Shown piece after piece: positions 24,002 through 33,679 of a DNA stretch of 64,000 nucleotides (the first letter of the stretch is position 1; each line of letters begins with the position of its first letter). The notes under the pieces are model-generated. The model saw only the letters and a list, made by a program, of their open reading frames with translations, had not been told where the DNA came from and ran no database searches. Where the stretch lies: assembly GCF_013401515.1 (NCBI RefSeq), contig NZ_CP058529.1, positions 372,001 through 436,000 of the forward strand. The letters run 5' to 3'. Source of the stretch: Halorarum halophilum. GTDB taxonomy: Archaea > Halobacteriota > Halobacteria > Halobacteriales > Haloferacaceae. Both the position numbers and the translations under genes were made by a program.

Positions 24002-27000
24002 ATGCACATCAAGGAACTCGTTCTTAACGACTTCAAGAGCTTCGGGCGCAAGACCCGAATCCCCTTCTACGAGGACTTCACCGTCATCACCGGCCCGAAC
24101 GGGTCCGGCAAGTCGAACATCATCGACGGCGTCCTGTTCGCGCTGGGTCTCGCGCGAACGCGCGGCATCCGCGCGGAGAAACTCACCGACCTCATCTACA
24201 ACCCCGGCGACGATGGCGAGGCGACGGGCGGTGGCGTCCGGGAGGCGAGCGTCGAGGTGATCCTCGACAACAGCGACGGCAACGTCGACAGGTCGCAGGT
24301 CGTCAACGCGGCGGGCACCGACAAGGTCGGCGACGTGGAGGAGATCAGCATCCGTCGGCGCGTGAAGGAGACGGACGAGAACTACTACTCCTACTACTAC
24401 CTGAACGACCGCTCGGTGAACCTCTCCGACATCCGGGACCTGCTCGCGCAGGCGGGCGTCACCCCTGAGGGGTACAACGTCGTCATGCAGGGCGACGTCA
24501 CCGAGATCATCAACATGACGCCGTTCCAGCGGCGCGAGATCATCGACGAGATCGCCGGCGTCGCCGAGTTCGACGCGAAGAAGGAGGACGCGTTCGCCGA
24601 ACTCGAGACGGTCGAGGAGCGCATCGACGAGGCCGACCTCCGGATCGAGGAGAAGGAGGGGCGCCTCGAGCAGCTCTCGGACGAGCGCGAGACCGCCCTC
24701 CGGTACAAGGACCTCCGCGAGGAGAAAGGGGAGTACGAGGGCTACCTCATGGCCGCGGAACTCGAGGACAAGCGCGCCGACCTCGACTCCACCGAGTCGC
24801 GCATCGACACCAGCGAGGAGAAACTCGAGGGGCTCCGCGAGGAACTCGAGGAGCGACAGTCGGTCGTCGACGACCTCCAGGCCGACCTCGACGAGCTGAA
24901 CCGCGAGATCGAGCGGAAGGGCGAGGACGAACAGCTCGCCATCAAGGCCGAGATCGAGGAGATCAAGGGCGAGGTGTCGCGGCTCGAGGGCAAGATCGAG
25001 AACCAGGAGGAGCGCGTCGAGGAGGCCGAGAACGAACGGCGCGGCGCGTTCATCGACATCGACCGCAAGGGCGAGGAGGTCGAGGAGCTGGAGGCGGACA
25101 TCCGCGAGGTGAAAGTCGAGAAGGCGAACCTGAAGTCGACGGTCGCCTCGAAGCAGACCGAACTCGCGGAGGTCGAGGCCGAGATCGACAACGCGGACAC
25201 GGCGTACGACGAGCTGAAGGAGGACCTCGCCGAGCGGAAGGCGGAACTGGAGGAGCTGAAGTCGGCCAAGAACGAGCTCCAGCGGGAGAAGGACCGCCTG
25301 CTCGACGAGGCCCGCCGACGCTCGAACGAGATCTCGGAGCACGAGACCGACCTGCAGGAGACCGAGGAGGAGCTCCCCAAGCTGAAGCGGCGGGTGTCCG
25401 ACCTCCACTCGGAGCTCGACAAGGCCGAGAAGAACAAGGAGACCGCCGAGGGCGTCATCGAGGAGCTGCAGGCGGAGAAGAAGGAGCTCCAGTGGGACCT
25501 CAGCGAAGTCGAGGAGGACATCCGCGAGAAGCAGCAGGAGTACTCGAAGCTTGACGCGCAGGCGTCGAACTCGGGCGACTCGTCCTGGCCGCGCTCGGTC
25601 ACGACCGTCTCGAACGCCGAGTTCTCGGGCGTCCACGGACCGGTCGGCGAACTCGCGTCCGTCCCCTCCGAATACGCCAAGGCGTGTGAGAACGCGGCGG
25701 GCGGCCGGCTGGCGAACGTCGTCGTCGACGACGACGGCGTCGGCTCGCAGTGCATCGACTACCTGAAGCAGCGCAACGCGGGCCGGGCGACGTTCCTGCC
25801 CATCACGGAGATGGACGAGCGCGGCCTCCCGCGACTGCCGAACGACCCCGGCGTCGTCGACTTCGCGCGGAACCTCGTCGACTACGAGCCGCGCTACGAG
25901 GGGATCTTCTCGTACGTGCTCGGCTCGACGCTCGTCGTCGAGGACATGAACACCGCGCGGAACCTGATGGGCGACTTCCGGATGGTCACGCTCGACGGCG
26001 ACCTCGTCGAGCGCTCGGGCGCGATGACCGGCGGCTCGGGCAGCGGTACGCGGTTCGCCTTCTCGAAGTCCGGGAAGGGGAAGCTCGAGCGCGTCGCCGA
26101 GGAGATCCACTCGCTCGAGGACGACCGACAGGCGCTGAAGGCCGACATCGCCGACGTCGAGGACGACCTCGAGGACGCCCGCTCGCGGGCCTCGGACGCC
26201 GCCGACAAGGTGCGCGACGTCAAGGGCGACCTCGAGCTCGCCGAACAGAACGTGTCGGCCAAGGAGCAGCGGATCGACGGGCTCGAGAACCGGCTCGACG
26301 AGCTCCGCGCGGAGCGCGAGTCGGTCGACGAGGAGATGACCGAACTCGACGAGGAGCTCGACGAGCGCGAGGAGGAGATCCGGGCGGTCGAGGCCGACAT
26401 CGCCGATCTCGAGGCGGAGCTCCAGGACTCGAGGATCCCCGAGCTCTCCGCGCGGGCCGACGAGATCCGCGAGGAGGTCTCGGAGCTGGAGGACCGGATG
26501 GACGACCTCGACGGCGACCTCAACGAGCTCCAGCTCCAGAAGCAGTACGCCGAGGACGCCATCGACGACCTCCACGACGCAGTCGAGGAGGCCCAGAACA
26601 AGAAGGCAGACGCCGAGGAGCGCATCGCCGAATTCGAGGCGGAGATCGAGGACCGGGAGGCCGGCCTCGAGGACAAGCGGGACGCGATCGCCGAACTCGA
26701 GGAGGAGCTCTCGGACCTGAAGGAGGACCGCGAGGCCGTGCGCGAGGAGCTCCGCGAGGCGAAGGAGTCCCGCGACGAACAGGAGGCCGACGTGGAGCGC
26801 GTCCAGTCCAAGCTCGACTCGCTGCGCGAGACCGCCGAGCGTCTCGACTGGGAGATCGACGAGCTGGAGGACCAGGTCGGCGACTACGACCCGGAGGACG
26901 TGCCGGACCACGACACGGTCGAATCGGAGATCGACCGACTCGAGAGCGAGATGGAGGCGCTCGAACCGGTGAACATGCTCGCCATCGACGAGTACGACGA

Positions 27001-27592
27001 GGTCCAGTCGGACCTGGAGGGCATGCAGGAGCGCCGGAGCGTGCTCGCCGAGGAGCGCGACGCCATCGAGGAGCGCATCGAACGGTTCGAGGCCGAGAAG
27101 AAGGGGACGTTCATGGACGCCTACGAGGCGATCGACGAGCAGTTCCAGGACATCTTCCAGCGGCTCTCGGCCGGTACCGGCGAACTCGTCCTCGAGAACG
27201 AGGACGACCCGTTCGACGGCGGCCTGACGATGAAGGCCCAGCCCGCGGACAAGCCAGTCCAGCGGCTCGACGCGATGTCGGGCGGCGAGAAGTCGCTCAC
27301 CGCGCTGGCGTTCATCTTCGCCATCCAGCGGCACAACCCGGCGCCGTTCTACGCGCTCGACGAGATCGACGCGTTCCTCGACGCCGTCAACGCCGAGCGC
27401 GTCGGCGAGATGGTCGACGAGCTCGCGGGCGACGCGCAGTTCGTCGTCGTCAGCCACCGTTCGGCGCTGCTCGAACGCTCCGAGCGCGCCATCGGCGTGA
27501 CGATGCAGGAGGACAACGTCTCGGCCGTCACGGGCATCCAGCTCGGCGAGGACGGCGACGTCGAGGGCGCGGGGGTGAGCGCCGATGATTGA
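24002..27592 (+). CDS. smc: Chromosome segregation protein SMC
   Basis: A 1196-residue ABC-type ATPase with the full SMC layout. Walker A is GPNGSGKSN near residue 32. Two long coiled coils of charged heptads flank a hinge at about 515-675 (with VHGPVGELASVPSEYAKACENAAGGRLANVVVDDD and MTGGSGSGTRFAFS). The C-terminal head has the signature AMSGGEKSLTALAF and Walker B FYALDEIDAFLD. It works with the kleisin ScpA, whose gene overlaps its 3' end, to organise and segregate chromosomes. The ATG at 24002 gives the standard MHIKELVLNDFKSFGRKT start. Confidence 0.97.
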   Translation: MHIKELVLNDFKSFGRKTRIPFYEDFTVITGPNGSGKSNIIDGVLFALGLARTRGIRAEKLTDLIYNPGDDGEATGGGVREASVEVILDNSDGNVDRSQVVNAAGTDKVGDVEEISIRRRVKETDENYYSYYYLNDRSVNLSDIRDLLAQAGVTPEGYNVVMQGDVTEIINMTPFQRREIIDEIAGVAEFDAKKEDAFAELETVEERIDEADLRIEEKEGRLEQLSDERETALRYKDLREEKGEYEGYLMAAELEDKRADLDSTESRIDTSEEKLEGLREELEERQSVVDDLQADLDELNREIERKGEDEQLAIKAEIEEIKGEVSRLEGKIENQEERVEEAENERRGAFIDIDRKGEEVEELEADIREVKVEKANLKSTVASKQTELAEVEAEIDNADTAYDELKEDLAERKAELEELKSAKNELQREKDRLLDEARRRSNEISEHETDLQETEEELPKLKRRVSDLHSELDKAEKNKETAEGVIEELQAEKKELQWDLSEVEEDIREKQQEYSKLDAQASNSGDSSWPRSVTTVSNAEFSGVHGPVGELASVPSEYAKACENAAGGRLANVVVDDDGVGSQCIDYLKQRNAGRATFLPITEMDERGLPRLPNDPGVVDFARNLVDYEPRYEGIFSYVLGSTLVVEDMNTARNLMGDFRMVTLDGDLVERSGAMTGGSGSGTRFAFSKSGKGKLERVAEEIHSLEDDRQALKADIADVEDDLEDARSRASDAADKVRDVKGDLELAEQNVSAKEQRIDGLENRLDELRAERESVDEEMTELDEELDEREEEIRAVEADIADLEAELQDSRIPELSARADEIREEVSELEDRMDDLDGDLNELQLQKQYAEDAIDDLHDAVEEAQNKKADAEERIAEFEAEIEDREAGLEDKRDAIAELEEELSDLKEDREAVREELREAKESRDEQEADVERVQSKLDSLRETAERLDWEIDELEDQVGDYDPEDVPDHDTVESEIDRLESEMEALEPVNMLAIDEYDEVQSDLEGMQERRSVLAEERDAIEERIERFEAEKKGTFMDAYEAIDEQFQDIFQRLSAGTGELVLENEDDPFDGGLTMKAQPADKPVQRLDAMSGGEKSLTALAFIFAIQRHNPAPFYALDEIDAFLDAVNAERVGEMVDELAGDAQFVVVSHRSALLERSERAIGVTMQEDNVSAVTGIQLGEDGDVEGAGVSADD

Positions 27593-28460
27593 GACGCCGG
27601 AGGAGGTCATCCCCGACGTGAGCGACGACTCGGCGGGGTCCGACGACGGGAAGGTGGAGCCGGTCGAACTGCTCGTCCAGCTCGCCGAGGAGGGGGAGAT
27701 CGATCCGTGGGACATCGACGTGGTGGAGGTGACCGACGCCTTCCTCGAACGGCTGGACTCCGCAGACCTCCGGACCGGCGGGCGCGCGCTGTTCTACGCG
27801 TCGGTGCTCCTCCGGATGAAGTCCGACGCGATGCTCGCCGAGGACGACGAGGAGGAGGTCGAGGAGATCGAACCCTGGGAGGCCGCCTTCGAGCGCGGCC
27901 CGATGGACGGCGACCCGGACGATGGGGAGTTCGCCGGCTTCGACCCCGTCGACGCGCTGGAGGAGGAGATGGACCGTCGCATCGAGCGCAAGTCCACCCG
28001 TGGCTCGCCCGAGACGCTGGACGAACTCGTCCGGGAACTCCGCGACGCCGAGCGCGGCACTTGGTGGAAGGAGTCCCGCGAGTACGACACCAGCGACTCG
28101 CCCCGCGGTTTCTCGCGGGGGACCCAGACGCTGGAGTACCACGGCGGCGACGACCTCCGGCGCGACGGCGAACCCGGCGAGGGCGACGTCACCGGCGCGA
28201 CCCACGAGGAGGACATCGAGGCAGTCATCGACGACGTCCGCGCCCGCCTGCGCCCCCACTACGAGCGCGGGCGCGCGGAGGTCCTGTTCCGCGAACTCCG
28301 CGGCGGCGAGTCGGCCGAGACCCCGGTCATGACCTACCTCGCGCTCCTCTTCCTCGCACACCGCGGGGCGCTCACGCTCCAGCAGGACGACCTGTTCGGC
28401 GACCTCTGGGTGAAGGACGCCAACGCGACGACGGTCGGCGACGAGGCGACGGCGGACTGA
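27585..28460 (+). CDS. scpA: Segregation and condensation protein A (kleisin)
   Basis: A 291-residue acidic protein. The N-terminal part VEPVELLVQLAEEGEIDPWDIDVVEVTDAFLERL is the characteristic ScpA SMC-neck-binding region. An acidic, low-complexity middle follows, and the C-terminal winged helix contains VMTYLALLFLAHRGALTLQQDDLFGDLWVK, the SMC-cap contact. Its start overlaps smc by 8 nt (translational coupling), which is typical of archaeal smc-scpA. No scpB is visible. A TTTT run at 28470-28473 may terminate this transcript before the convergent mtnP. Confidence 0.92.
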   Translation: MIETPEEVIPDVSDDSAGSDDGKVEPVELLVQLAEEGEIDPWDIDVVEVTDAFLERLDSADLRTGGRALFYASVLLRMKSDAMLAEDDEEEVEEIEPWEAAFERGPMDGDPDDGEFAGFDPVDALEEEMDRRIERKSTRGSPETLDELVRELRDAERGTWWKESREYDTSDSPRGFSRGTQTLEYHGGDDLRRDGEPGEGDVTGATHEEDIEAVIDDVRARLRPHYERGRAEVLFRELRGGESAETPVMTYLALLFLAHRGALTLQQDDLFGDLWVKDANATTVGDEATAD

Positions 28461-28497
28461 CGAACCCGGTTTTCACTTCGGAGTCGCGGCGCCCCCG

Positions 28498-29361
28498 TCA
28501 GTCGTCGAGGTACTGCCCGATGAACGGGTCCAGTTTCTCCCTGGTCTCGTCCGGAATCGCCCCTGCGGGCGTGTTGATGGTCCCCTCGAGCGAGCCGTGC
28601 GCCTCGCACTCCAGGTCCTCGGGGAACGTTCGGATCGCGTGCTCGACCGCCTCCTTGATGGCCGCCTCGTTCTCCGCCGCGTTCTCCAGCACCTCCTCCA
28701 GCGTGACCTCGCTGTCGTCGTTCCACACGTCGTAGTCGGTCACGCCCGCGAGCGTCGCGTAGGCCATCTCGGCCTCCCGGGCCAGTTTCGCCTCCGGGAT
28801 CGCGGTCATGCCGATGATCTCCCACCCCTGGTCGCGGTAGAACTCCGACTCGGCCTTCGTGGAGTACTGCGGCCCCTCGATACAGACGTACGTCCCGCCC
28901 TCGGCCACCTGCGCGTCGGTCGCCTCGCGGGCCGACGTCGCGAGGTGTTCGACGAGTTCCGGCGAGTACGGTCGCGAGAACGGCTGGTGGACGACGACAC
29001 CGTCGCCGAAGTACGAGAGGTCCCGCAGCTTCGTCCGGTCGTAGATCTGGTCGGGCACGACGAGCGTCTGCGGCGGGAGGTCCTCACGGAGCGACCCGAC
29101 GGCGTTGCTGGCGAGGACGTACTCGACACCGGCTTGCTTGAGCGCGTACATGTTCGCCTTGTACGGCAGGTCGGTGGGCGACCGCTGGTGATCCGGGCCG
29201 TGGCGGGGGAGGAAGACGATCTCGCGGCCGGTGTCGCCGAACTCGCCGATCTCCAGCGGAGCGGACGGTTCGCCGAAGGGCGTGCTGATCTCCGCGGTAC
29301 GGGTGTTCTCGAGCGGGAGCGCCTCGTAGATTCCGCTGCCGCCGATGAAGCCGATGGTCAT
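28498..29361 (-). CDS. mtnP: S-methyl-5'-thioadenosine phosphorylase
   Basis: A 287-residue purine nucleoside phosphorylase-type enzyme. Motifs are IGFIGGSGIYEAL at the start, FLPRHGPDHQRSPTDLPYKANMYALK, the NAVGSL loop, GGTYVCIEGPQYSTKAES and GMTAIPEAKLAREAEMAYA. It splits methylthioadenosine into adenine and methylthioribose-1-phosphate in methionine salvage. The ATG (complement of 29359-29361) is standard for the family. The nearby amidohydrolase may act on the same or related nucleosides. Confidence 0.93.
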   Translation of the reverse strand: MTIGFIGGSGIYEALPLENTRTAEISTPFGEPSAPLEIGEFGDTGREIVFLPRHGPDHQRSPTDLPYKANMYALKQAGVEYVLASNAVGSLREDLPPQTLVVPDQIYDRTKLRDLSYFGDGVVVHQPFSRPYSPELVEHLATSAREATDAQVAEGGTYVCIEGPQYSTKAESEFYRDQGWEIIGMTAIPEAKLAREAEMAYATLAGVTDYDVWNDDSEVTLEEVLENAAENEAAIKEAVEHAIRTFPEDLECEAHGSLEGTINTPAGAIPDETREKLDPFIGQYLDD

Positions 29362-29508
29362 GATTCGGGTGCGTGGTTCTCGCGAGTTCGGCTAAAGGGT
29401 GTGGTTTGGCGTTCGTCGAAGGAATCGCAGGGGGGACGCGAAGGCGGTGATTTACCGGGGGTATGGAACCGGGGGGCGTTTTCCCCACCTGAACTGACCT
29501 CGGCGTAC

Positions 29509-29691
29509 TCAGTTATCGGTCCACTTCATCACCAGGCCGGCAACCAGATACGAGGGAGCAACGACGATTCCGAATAGGCAGACGAGACCAACGACGGTCT
29601 CGAACGGTTCGTTGATACCGAGAGATCGTGTTAACACGAAATTGCTAACCAGAAACAACGTGAGGGCATTGAATACTTCGTTCATATCCAT
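29509..29691 (-). CDS. Small two-helix membrane protein, A/T-rich
   Basis: A 60-residue protein with two hydrophobic stretches, about residues 9-22 (ALTLFLVSNFVLTR) and 33-53 (TVVGLVCLFGIVVAPSYLVAGLV), ending KWTDN. Base composition is clearly lower in GC than neighbouring genes, and the region on its right is also A/T-rich, suggesting recent acquisition or a poorly constrained gene. It starts MDMNEVF, with a second ATG two codons later. No homologue is recognised and function is unknown. Confidence 0.5.
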   Translation of the reverse strand: MDMNEVFNALTLFLVSNFVLTRSLGINEPFETVVGLVCLFGIVVAPSYLVAGLVMKWTDN

Positions 29692-29899
29692 GCAGTGGTT
29701 GGGCTAACCTAGGAGATTAGAAAATTTTCGTCATCCTCGTTTCTGCGATACTGCTTCCCCCGTACAGAAGGAACGTCCACTCCGGGTTGGTTCGATGATT
29801 GCCGGATGGCGGTCTTAGCGGTCTGGCCGGAAACTCGAGCCATCGAAGAACGGTTGAATGGACAGGTATTTCGGTCGCGCCGGCGGACGGTTCGGAGGT

Positions 29900-31195
29900 A
29901 TGCTACTCGCGGGGACGGTCATCGCCGATTCCGGGACGGTCGTCGAGGACGGCGCGGTGGTCGTCGAGGGCGACACCATCGCCGCCGTCGGCGAGCGCGC
30001 GACGCTCGTGGACGAGCACCCCGACCACGAGCGCACGGGCTACGACATCATCGCGCCCGGGGTCGTCGGCGGGCACGTCCACTCCGTCCAGTCGCTCGGC
30101 CGCGGCATCGCCGACGACGCCCCGCTGCTCGACTGGCTGTTCGACCACGTCCTCCCGATGGAGGCCGGCCTCGGGGCGGAGGGGATGCGACTCGGCGCCG
30201 AACTCGGCTACCTGGAGTGCATCGAGTCAGGCGTCACGACCGTCGTCGACCACCTCTCGGTCCACCACGCCGACGAGGCGTTCGAGGCGGCCGCCGACAT
30301 CGGCATCCGCGCGCGCATGGGGAAGGTGTTGATGGACAAGGACTGCCCCGAGGGCCTCCGCGAGGACGCCGACGAGGCGCTCGCGGAGTCCGAGGACCTG
30401 ATCCGTCGGTACCACGGCGACCGCGACGGGAGGATCGGGTACGCGGTCACCCCTCGATTCGCCGTCTCGTGTACCGAGGAGTGCCTCCGCGGAGCGCGTG
30501 AACTCGCGGACGCCTACGACGGCGTGCGCATCCACACCCACGCGAGCGAGAACCGGGACGAGATCGCGGCCGTCGAGAAGGACACCGGGATGCGGAACAT
30601 CCACTGGCTCAACGAGGTCGGCCTCACCGGCGAGGACGTCGTGCTCGCCCACTGCGTCCACACCGACGAGTCCGAACGCGAGGTGCTCGCCGAGACGGGC
30701 ACGCACGTCACCTACTGCCCGTCCTCGAACATGAAACTCGCCTCCGGCATCGCGCCGATCCCGGACTACGTCCGTCGGGGCATCAACGTCGCCCTCGGCA
30801 ACGACGGCCCGCCCTGCAACAACACGCTCGACCCGTTCACCGAGATGCGGCAGGCGAGCCTGCTCCAGAAGGTCGACGCTCTCGACGCGACGACGACGCC
30901 CGCCGAACTCGTCCTCGAGATGGCGACCGCGAACGGCGCCCGCGCGGCCGGGTTCGACCGGGTCGGGAAGCTCCGGGAGGGCTGGAAGGCCGACGTCGTC
31001 GGCCTGACGACCGACATCACCCGGGCGACGCCGCTCCACGACCCCCTCTCGCACCTCGTGTTCGCCGCCCACGGCGACGACGTCGAGTTCACCATGGTCG
31101 ACGGCGAGGTGCTGTACCGGGACGGCGAACTGCTGACGGGCGACGCGGTAGACGTGCGCGAACGCGCCCGTGAGTTCGACGTGCCGGCTGCCTGA
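29900..31195 (+). CDS. Amidohydrolase, SAH/MTA/5'-deoxyadenosine deaminase type
   Basis: A 431-residue metal-dependent hydrolase of the TrzN/MtaD group. Metal ligands are in PGVVGGHVHS (HxH), RIHTHASENRDE, VLAHCVHTDE and LGNDGPPCNNTLD (Asp). The enzyme is likely a nucleoside deaminase turning S-adenosylhomocysteine, MTA or 5'-deoxyadenosine into the inosine form; which is not readable. The start at ATG 29900 matches the family (MLLAGTVIADSGTVVEDGAVV). An upstream ATG at 29858 is less likely because the added residues are basic. Neighbouring mtnP suggests a shared purine/methionine salvage role. TTTTT at 31217-31221 follows the stop. Confidence 0.87.
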   Translation: MLLAGTVIADSGTVVEDGAVVVEGDTIAAVGERATLVDEHPDHERTGYDIIAPGVVGGHVHSVQSLGRGIADDAPLLDWLFDHVLPMEAGLGAEGMRLGAELGYLECIESGVTTVVDHLSVHHADEAFEAAADIGIRARMGKVLMDKDCPEGLREDADEALAESEDLIRRYHGDRDGRIGYAVTPRFAVSCTEECLRGARELADAYDGVRIHTHASENRDEIAAVEKDTGMRNIHWLNEVGLTGEDVVLAHCVHTDESEREVLAETGTHVTYCPSSNMKLASGIAPIPDYVRRGINVALGNDGPPCNNTLDPFTEMRQASLLQKVDALDATTTPAELVLEMATANGARAAGFDRVGKLREGWKADVVGLTTDITRATPLHDPLSHLVFAAHGDDVEFTMVDGEVLYRDGELLTGDAVDVRERAREFDVPAA

Positions 31196-31216
31196 ACTGC
31201 ACGTATTCCACCGTCG

Positions 31217-31221
31217 TTTTT
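31217..31221 (+). terminator. T-run terminator after the amidohydrolase gene
   Basis: A TTTTT tract 22 nt after the stop codon, in an otherwise GC-rich stretch. This is the usual archaeal intrinsic signal. There is no strong stem before it. Confidence 0.5.
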
Positions 31222-31433
31222 CACCGGACGTCGAGTTCCCCACGGCTCCGAGGAACACCGGTCACAGCACGTATCGCCTCCAGACCCTCCGGAGTCGTCA
31301 CGCGTTGCGAACCCGTTGGTCGTGAAGGGCGTTCACCGGGAGATAAGCTCCTCCTACCGTCTATCCACCTCCGGTGTGGCACGGGCTACCAACAGTTACG
31401 AGCTTTCAAGAGGTGCCGCCACGACCTGCCGGT

Positions 31434-32858
31434 ATGACTGGCCCTCCAACCGCCAGCCGCGCGAACGACCTCACGGAGGGTGATCTGCTCCGGCCGATGC
31501 TGCGCGTCGCCTGGCCGCTGGTCCTCATCCAGCTCCTCCAGGTGATGTACAACGTCGCGGACACGTTCTGGCTCGGCCGGCTGTCCGCCGACGCCGTCGG
31601 CGCGCTCTCGCTCGCGTTCCCCATCGTCTTCCTCTTCATCAGCGTCGGCGCAGGCTTCACCGCGGCGGGAGCCATCCTCGTGGCCCAGCACACGGGCGCG
31701 GGCGGCGACCGGCAGGCGGGCCGCGTCGCCGGCACGACGCTCGGGTTCGTCATGCTCGTCTCGCTCGTCATCGCCGCCGTCGGCTACGTCGCGGTCGAGC
31801 CGATGCTCGCGCTGTTGCCCGCGGACGTCGCGACCGCCCGGGACATCGTCCCCCTCGCCGCCGAGTACATGCGGGTGTTCTTCCTCGCGACGCCGTTCCT
31901 GTTCGGGTTCTACGTGTTCGTCTCGCTGATGCGGGGCTACGGCGACACGAGGGGTCCCCTTCGAGTGATGGTCATCTCGGTCGCCCTGAACGTCGTCCTC
32001 GACCCGATCCTCATCTTCGGGTTCGGCCCGATCAACGGCTCGGGCATCGAGGGCGCCGCGTGGGCGACGCTCGTCTCCCGGGCGGTCGCAACGGTCGTCG
32101 GCTGGTACGTCATCTTCGGCACCTCGGCCGGTCCGGACGTCCGCCCGCCCGACCTGGTTCCGGACCTCGACATCGTGCGCGACGTGGTGACGCTGGGCGT
32201 CCCGTCGGCGCTCGAACAGTCCGGCGTCTCGCTGGCGTTCGTCGTCCTGACGGGCATGGTCGCGTCGTTCCCCCCGGCCATCGTCGCCGCGTACGGGCTG
32301 GGGAACCGCCTCATCTCGCTGGTGTTCCTGCCGGCATTGGGGCTCTCGCAGGCGACGAACACCGTGGTGGGCCAGAACCTCGGGGCCGAGCGCGCGGACC
32401 GGGCCTGGCGGGCGGTCCGGGCCGCGCTGACGGTGGTCGTCGCGGTGATGATCCCGGTGAGCCTCTTCGCCGCGGCGTTCCCCGAGGCCATCGTCACGGT
32501 GTTCCTCCCGCCCGACGCCCCGGACGCCGGCCAGACCATCGAGTACGCGACGGTCTACCTCCGGACGGCGGCGGTGATGTTCGCGTTCACGGGCGTCTTC
32601 GAGGTCGGCCGCGGCGCGTTCCGGGGCGCTGGCCGGACGAAGACGGCGCTGGTGTTCTCCCTGATCGCGCTCTGGGGCGTCCGCGTCCCCGCGACGTACG
32701 TCCTCGTGTTCGAACAGGGCTGGGGGACGACCGGTATCTGGTGGGCGGTCGTCTTCGGCGACGTCGTCGGGGCGGTGGTCGTCCTCGCGTGGCTGCTCCG
32801 CGGGACCTGGACCTCGGCCGTCGTCGAGACGGGCGAACCGTCGCACGCCGACGACTGA
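31434..32858 (+). CDS. MATE-family efflux transporter
   Basis: A 474-residue protein with 12 hydrophobic helices in two repeats. The repeats start LLRPMLRVAWPLVLIQLLQVMYNVADTFWLGRL and IVRDVVTLGVPSALEQSG. The first contains the YGDTRGP loop, and the second ends with GAGRTKTALVFSLIALWGVRVP. It probably uses a Na+ or H+ gradient to export cationic compounds. The start at ATG 31434 follows a typical acidic N-terminus (MTGPPTASRANDLTEGDL). It stands alone, with a 238-nt region upstream. Confidence 0.9.
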   Translation: MTGPPTASRANDLTEGDLLRPMLRVAWPLVLIQLLQVMYNVADTFWLGRLSADAVGALSLAFPIVFLFISVGAGFTAAGAILVAQHTGAGGDRQAGRVAGTTLGFVMLVSLVIAAVGYVAVEPMLALLPADVATARDIVPLAAEYMRVFFLATPFLFGFYVFVSLMRGYGDTRGPLRVMVISVALNVVLDPILIFGFGPINGSGIEGAAWATLVSRAVATVVGWYVIFGTSAGPDVRPPDLVPDLDIVRDVVTLGVPSALEQSGVSLAFVVLTGMVASFPPAIVAAYGLGNRLISLVFLPALGLSQATNTVVGQNLGAERADRAWRAVRAALTVVVAVMIPVSLFAAAFPEAIVTVFLPPDAPDAGQTIEYATVYLRTAAVMFAFTGVFEVGRGAFRGAGRTKTALVFSLIALWGVRVPATYVLVFEQGWGTTGIWWAVVFGDVVGAVVVLAWLLRGTWTSAVVETGEPSHADD

Positions 32859-33100
32859 CTACTCGTCGCGCCGACCCCGCTCGGTAGGCATCCGTTACGA
32901 CGGACGTACCGTCTGGTTTCAACGGTGTTCGGAACCGTCCACGGTCGCATCCGGTAGACGGGGCTTAAAAAGGAGTTTCCATGGAAAGCAGATGGGTTTA
33001 CCACGACGTGGCTAATCGACTCACCGATGAACTACTCCGAGGAACGGCTGGGTTTGCGATCACGCACAAGGATACGTCCGGATCGGCGTACAACAGGGGT

Positions 33101-33604
33101 ATGAGCGGCTCGAAAGTACGAACAGTTCTCTCCGAGGTGTGGGCGCGGATCGCGGGCACGTTGGGATCGTCGGAGCGGTCGGACGAGACAACCGGGTCCG
33201 ATCCCAGGGCGGGTCGAGCGAGCGAACGCCCGAACCCCGGAGCAAACCACGCCACGGCGATCGACGAACTCGTCGCGCGGGACCGGATCTCGAAGAAGGA
33301 CATCCGGATGGCGACCGGGCTCCAGCCCAACGAGTTCCTCGTCGAACTCATCCACCACAACGACGGTCAGATGTGGCAGGGTGAACTCGCGGACGTGATG
33401 GGCTGGTCCTCCTCGTCGATGAGCCGCTCGCTCAACGAGCTGGAGTCCGCCGGGGAGATCGAGCGCCGCCAGTTCGGCCGTCGAAAACGGGTGTTCCTCC
33501 CCGAATCCAAACCCGACTCCCTCTCCGACAGCCGGTTCGAACGGACGGAGCGTCCCGAATCGAGCTCGGAGACGACCCCTCCCCGGGACCGCGAGTCGGC
33601 GTAG
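33101..33604 (+). CDS. Winged-helix transcription regulator
   Basis: A 167-residue protein. The central winged helix at about residues 68-132 (RISKKDIRMATGLQPNEFLVELIHHNDGQMWQGELADVMGWSSSSMSRSLNELESAGEIERRQFGRRKRVFLPE) contains a recognition helix in SSSSMSRSLNELE and a basic wing. Both tails are hydrophilic and disordered, the C-terminal one rich in Ser, Glu and Pro. There is no sensor domain. ATG 33101 is preferred to the in-frame ATG at 32981 because the stretch between has an atypical composition. The target is unknown. Confidence 0.8.
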   Translation: MSGSKVRTVLSEVWARIAGTLGSSERSDETTGSDPRAGRASERPNPGANHATAIDELVARDRISKKDIRMATGLQPNEFLVELIHHNDGQMWQGELADVMGWSSSSMSRSLNELESAGEIERRQFGRRKRVFLPESKPDSLSDSRFERTERPESSSETTPPRDRESA

Positions 33605-33679
33605 CTGGAGGCGCTCTCCTCCGTCGTCCATCTTTCTACGGTTCGAGGTCCGATCGTCGGCGTCGGTCGAACGGTCAGT

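Noticed and set aside
23954-27715. Very long open frame antisense to smc
   Set aside because: Leu/Val/Arg-rich shadow frame caused by GC-rich codons; smc on the other strand has complete Walker, hinge and signature motifs.
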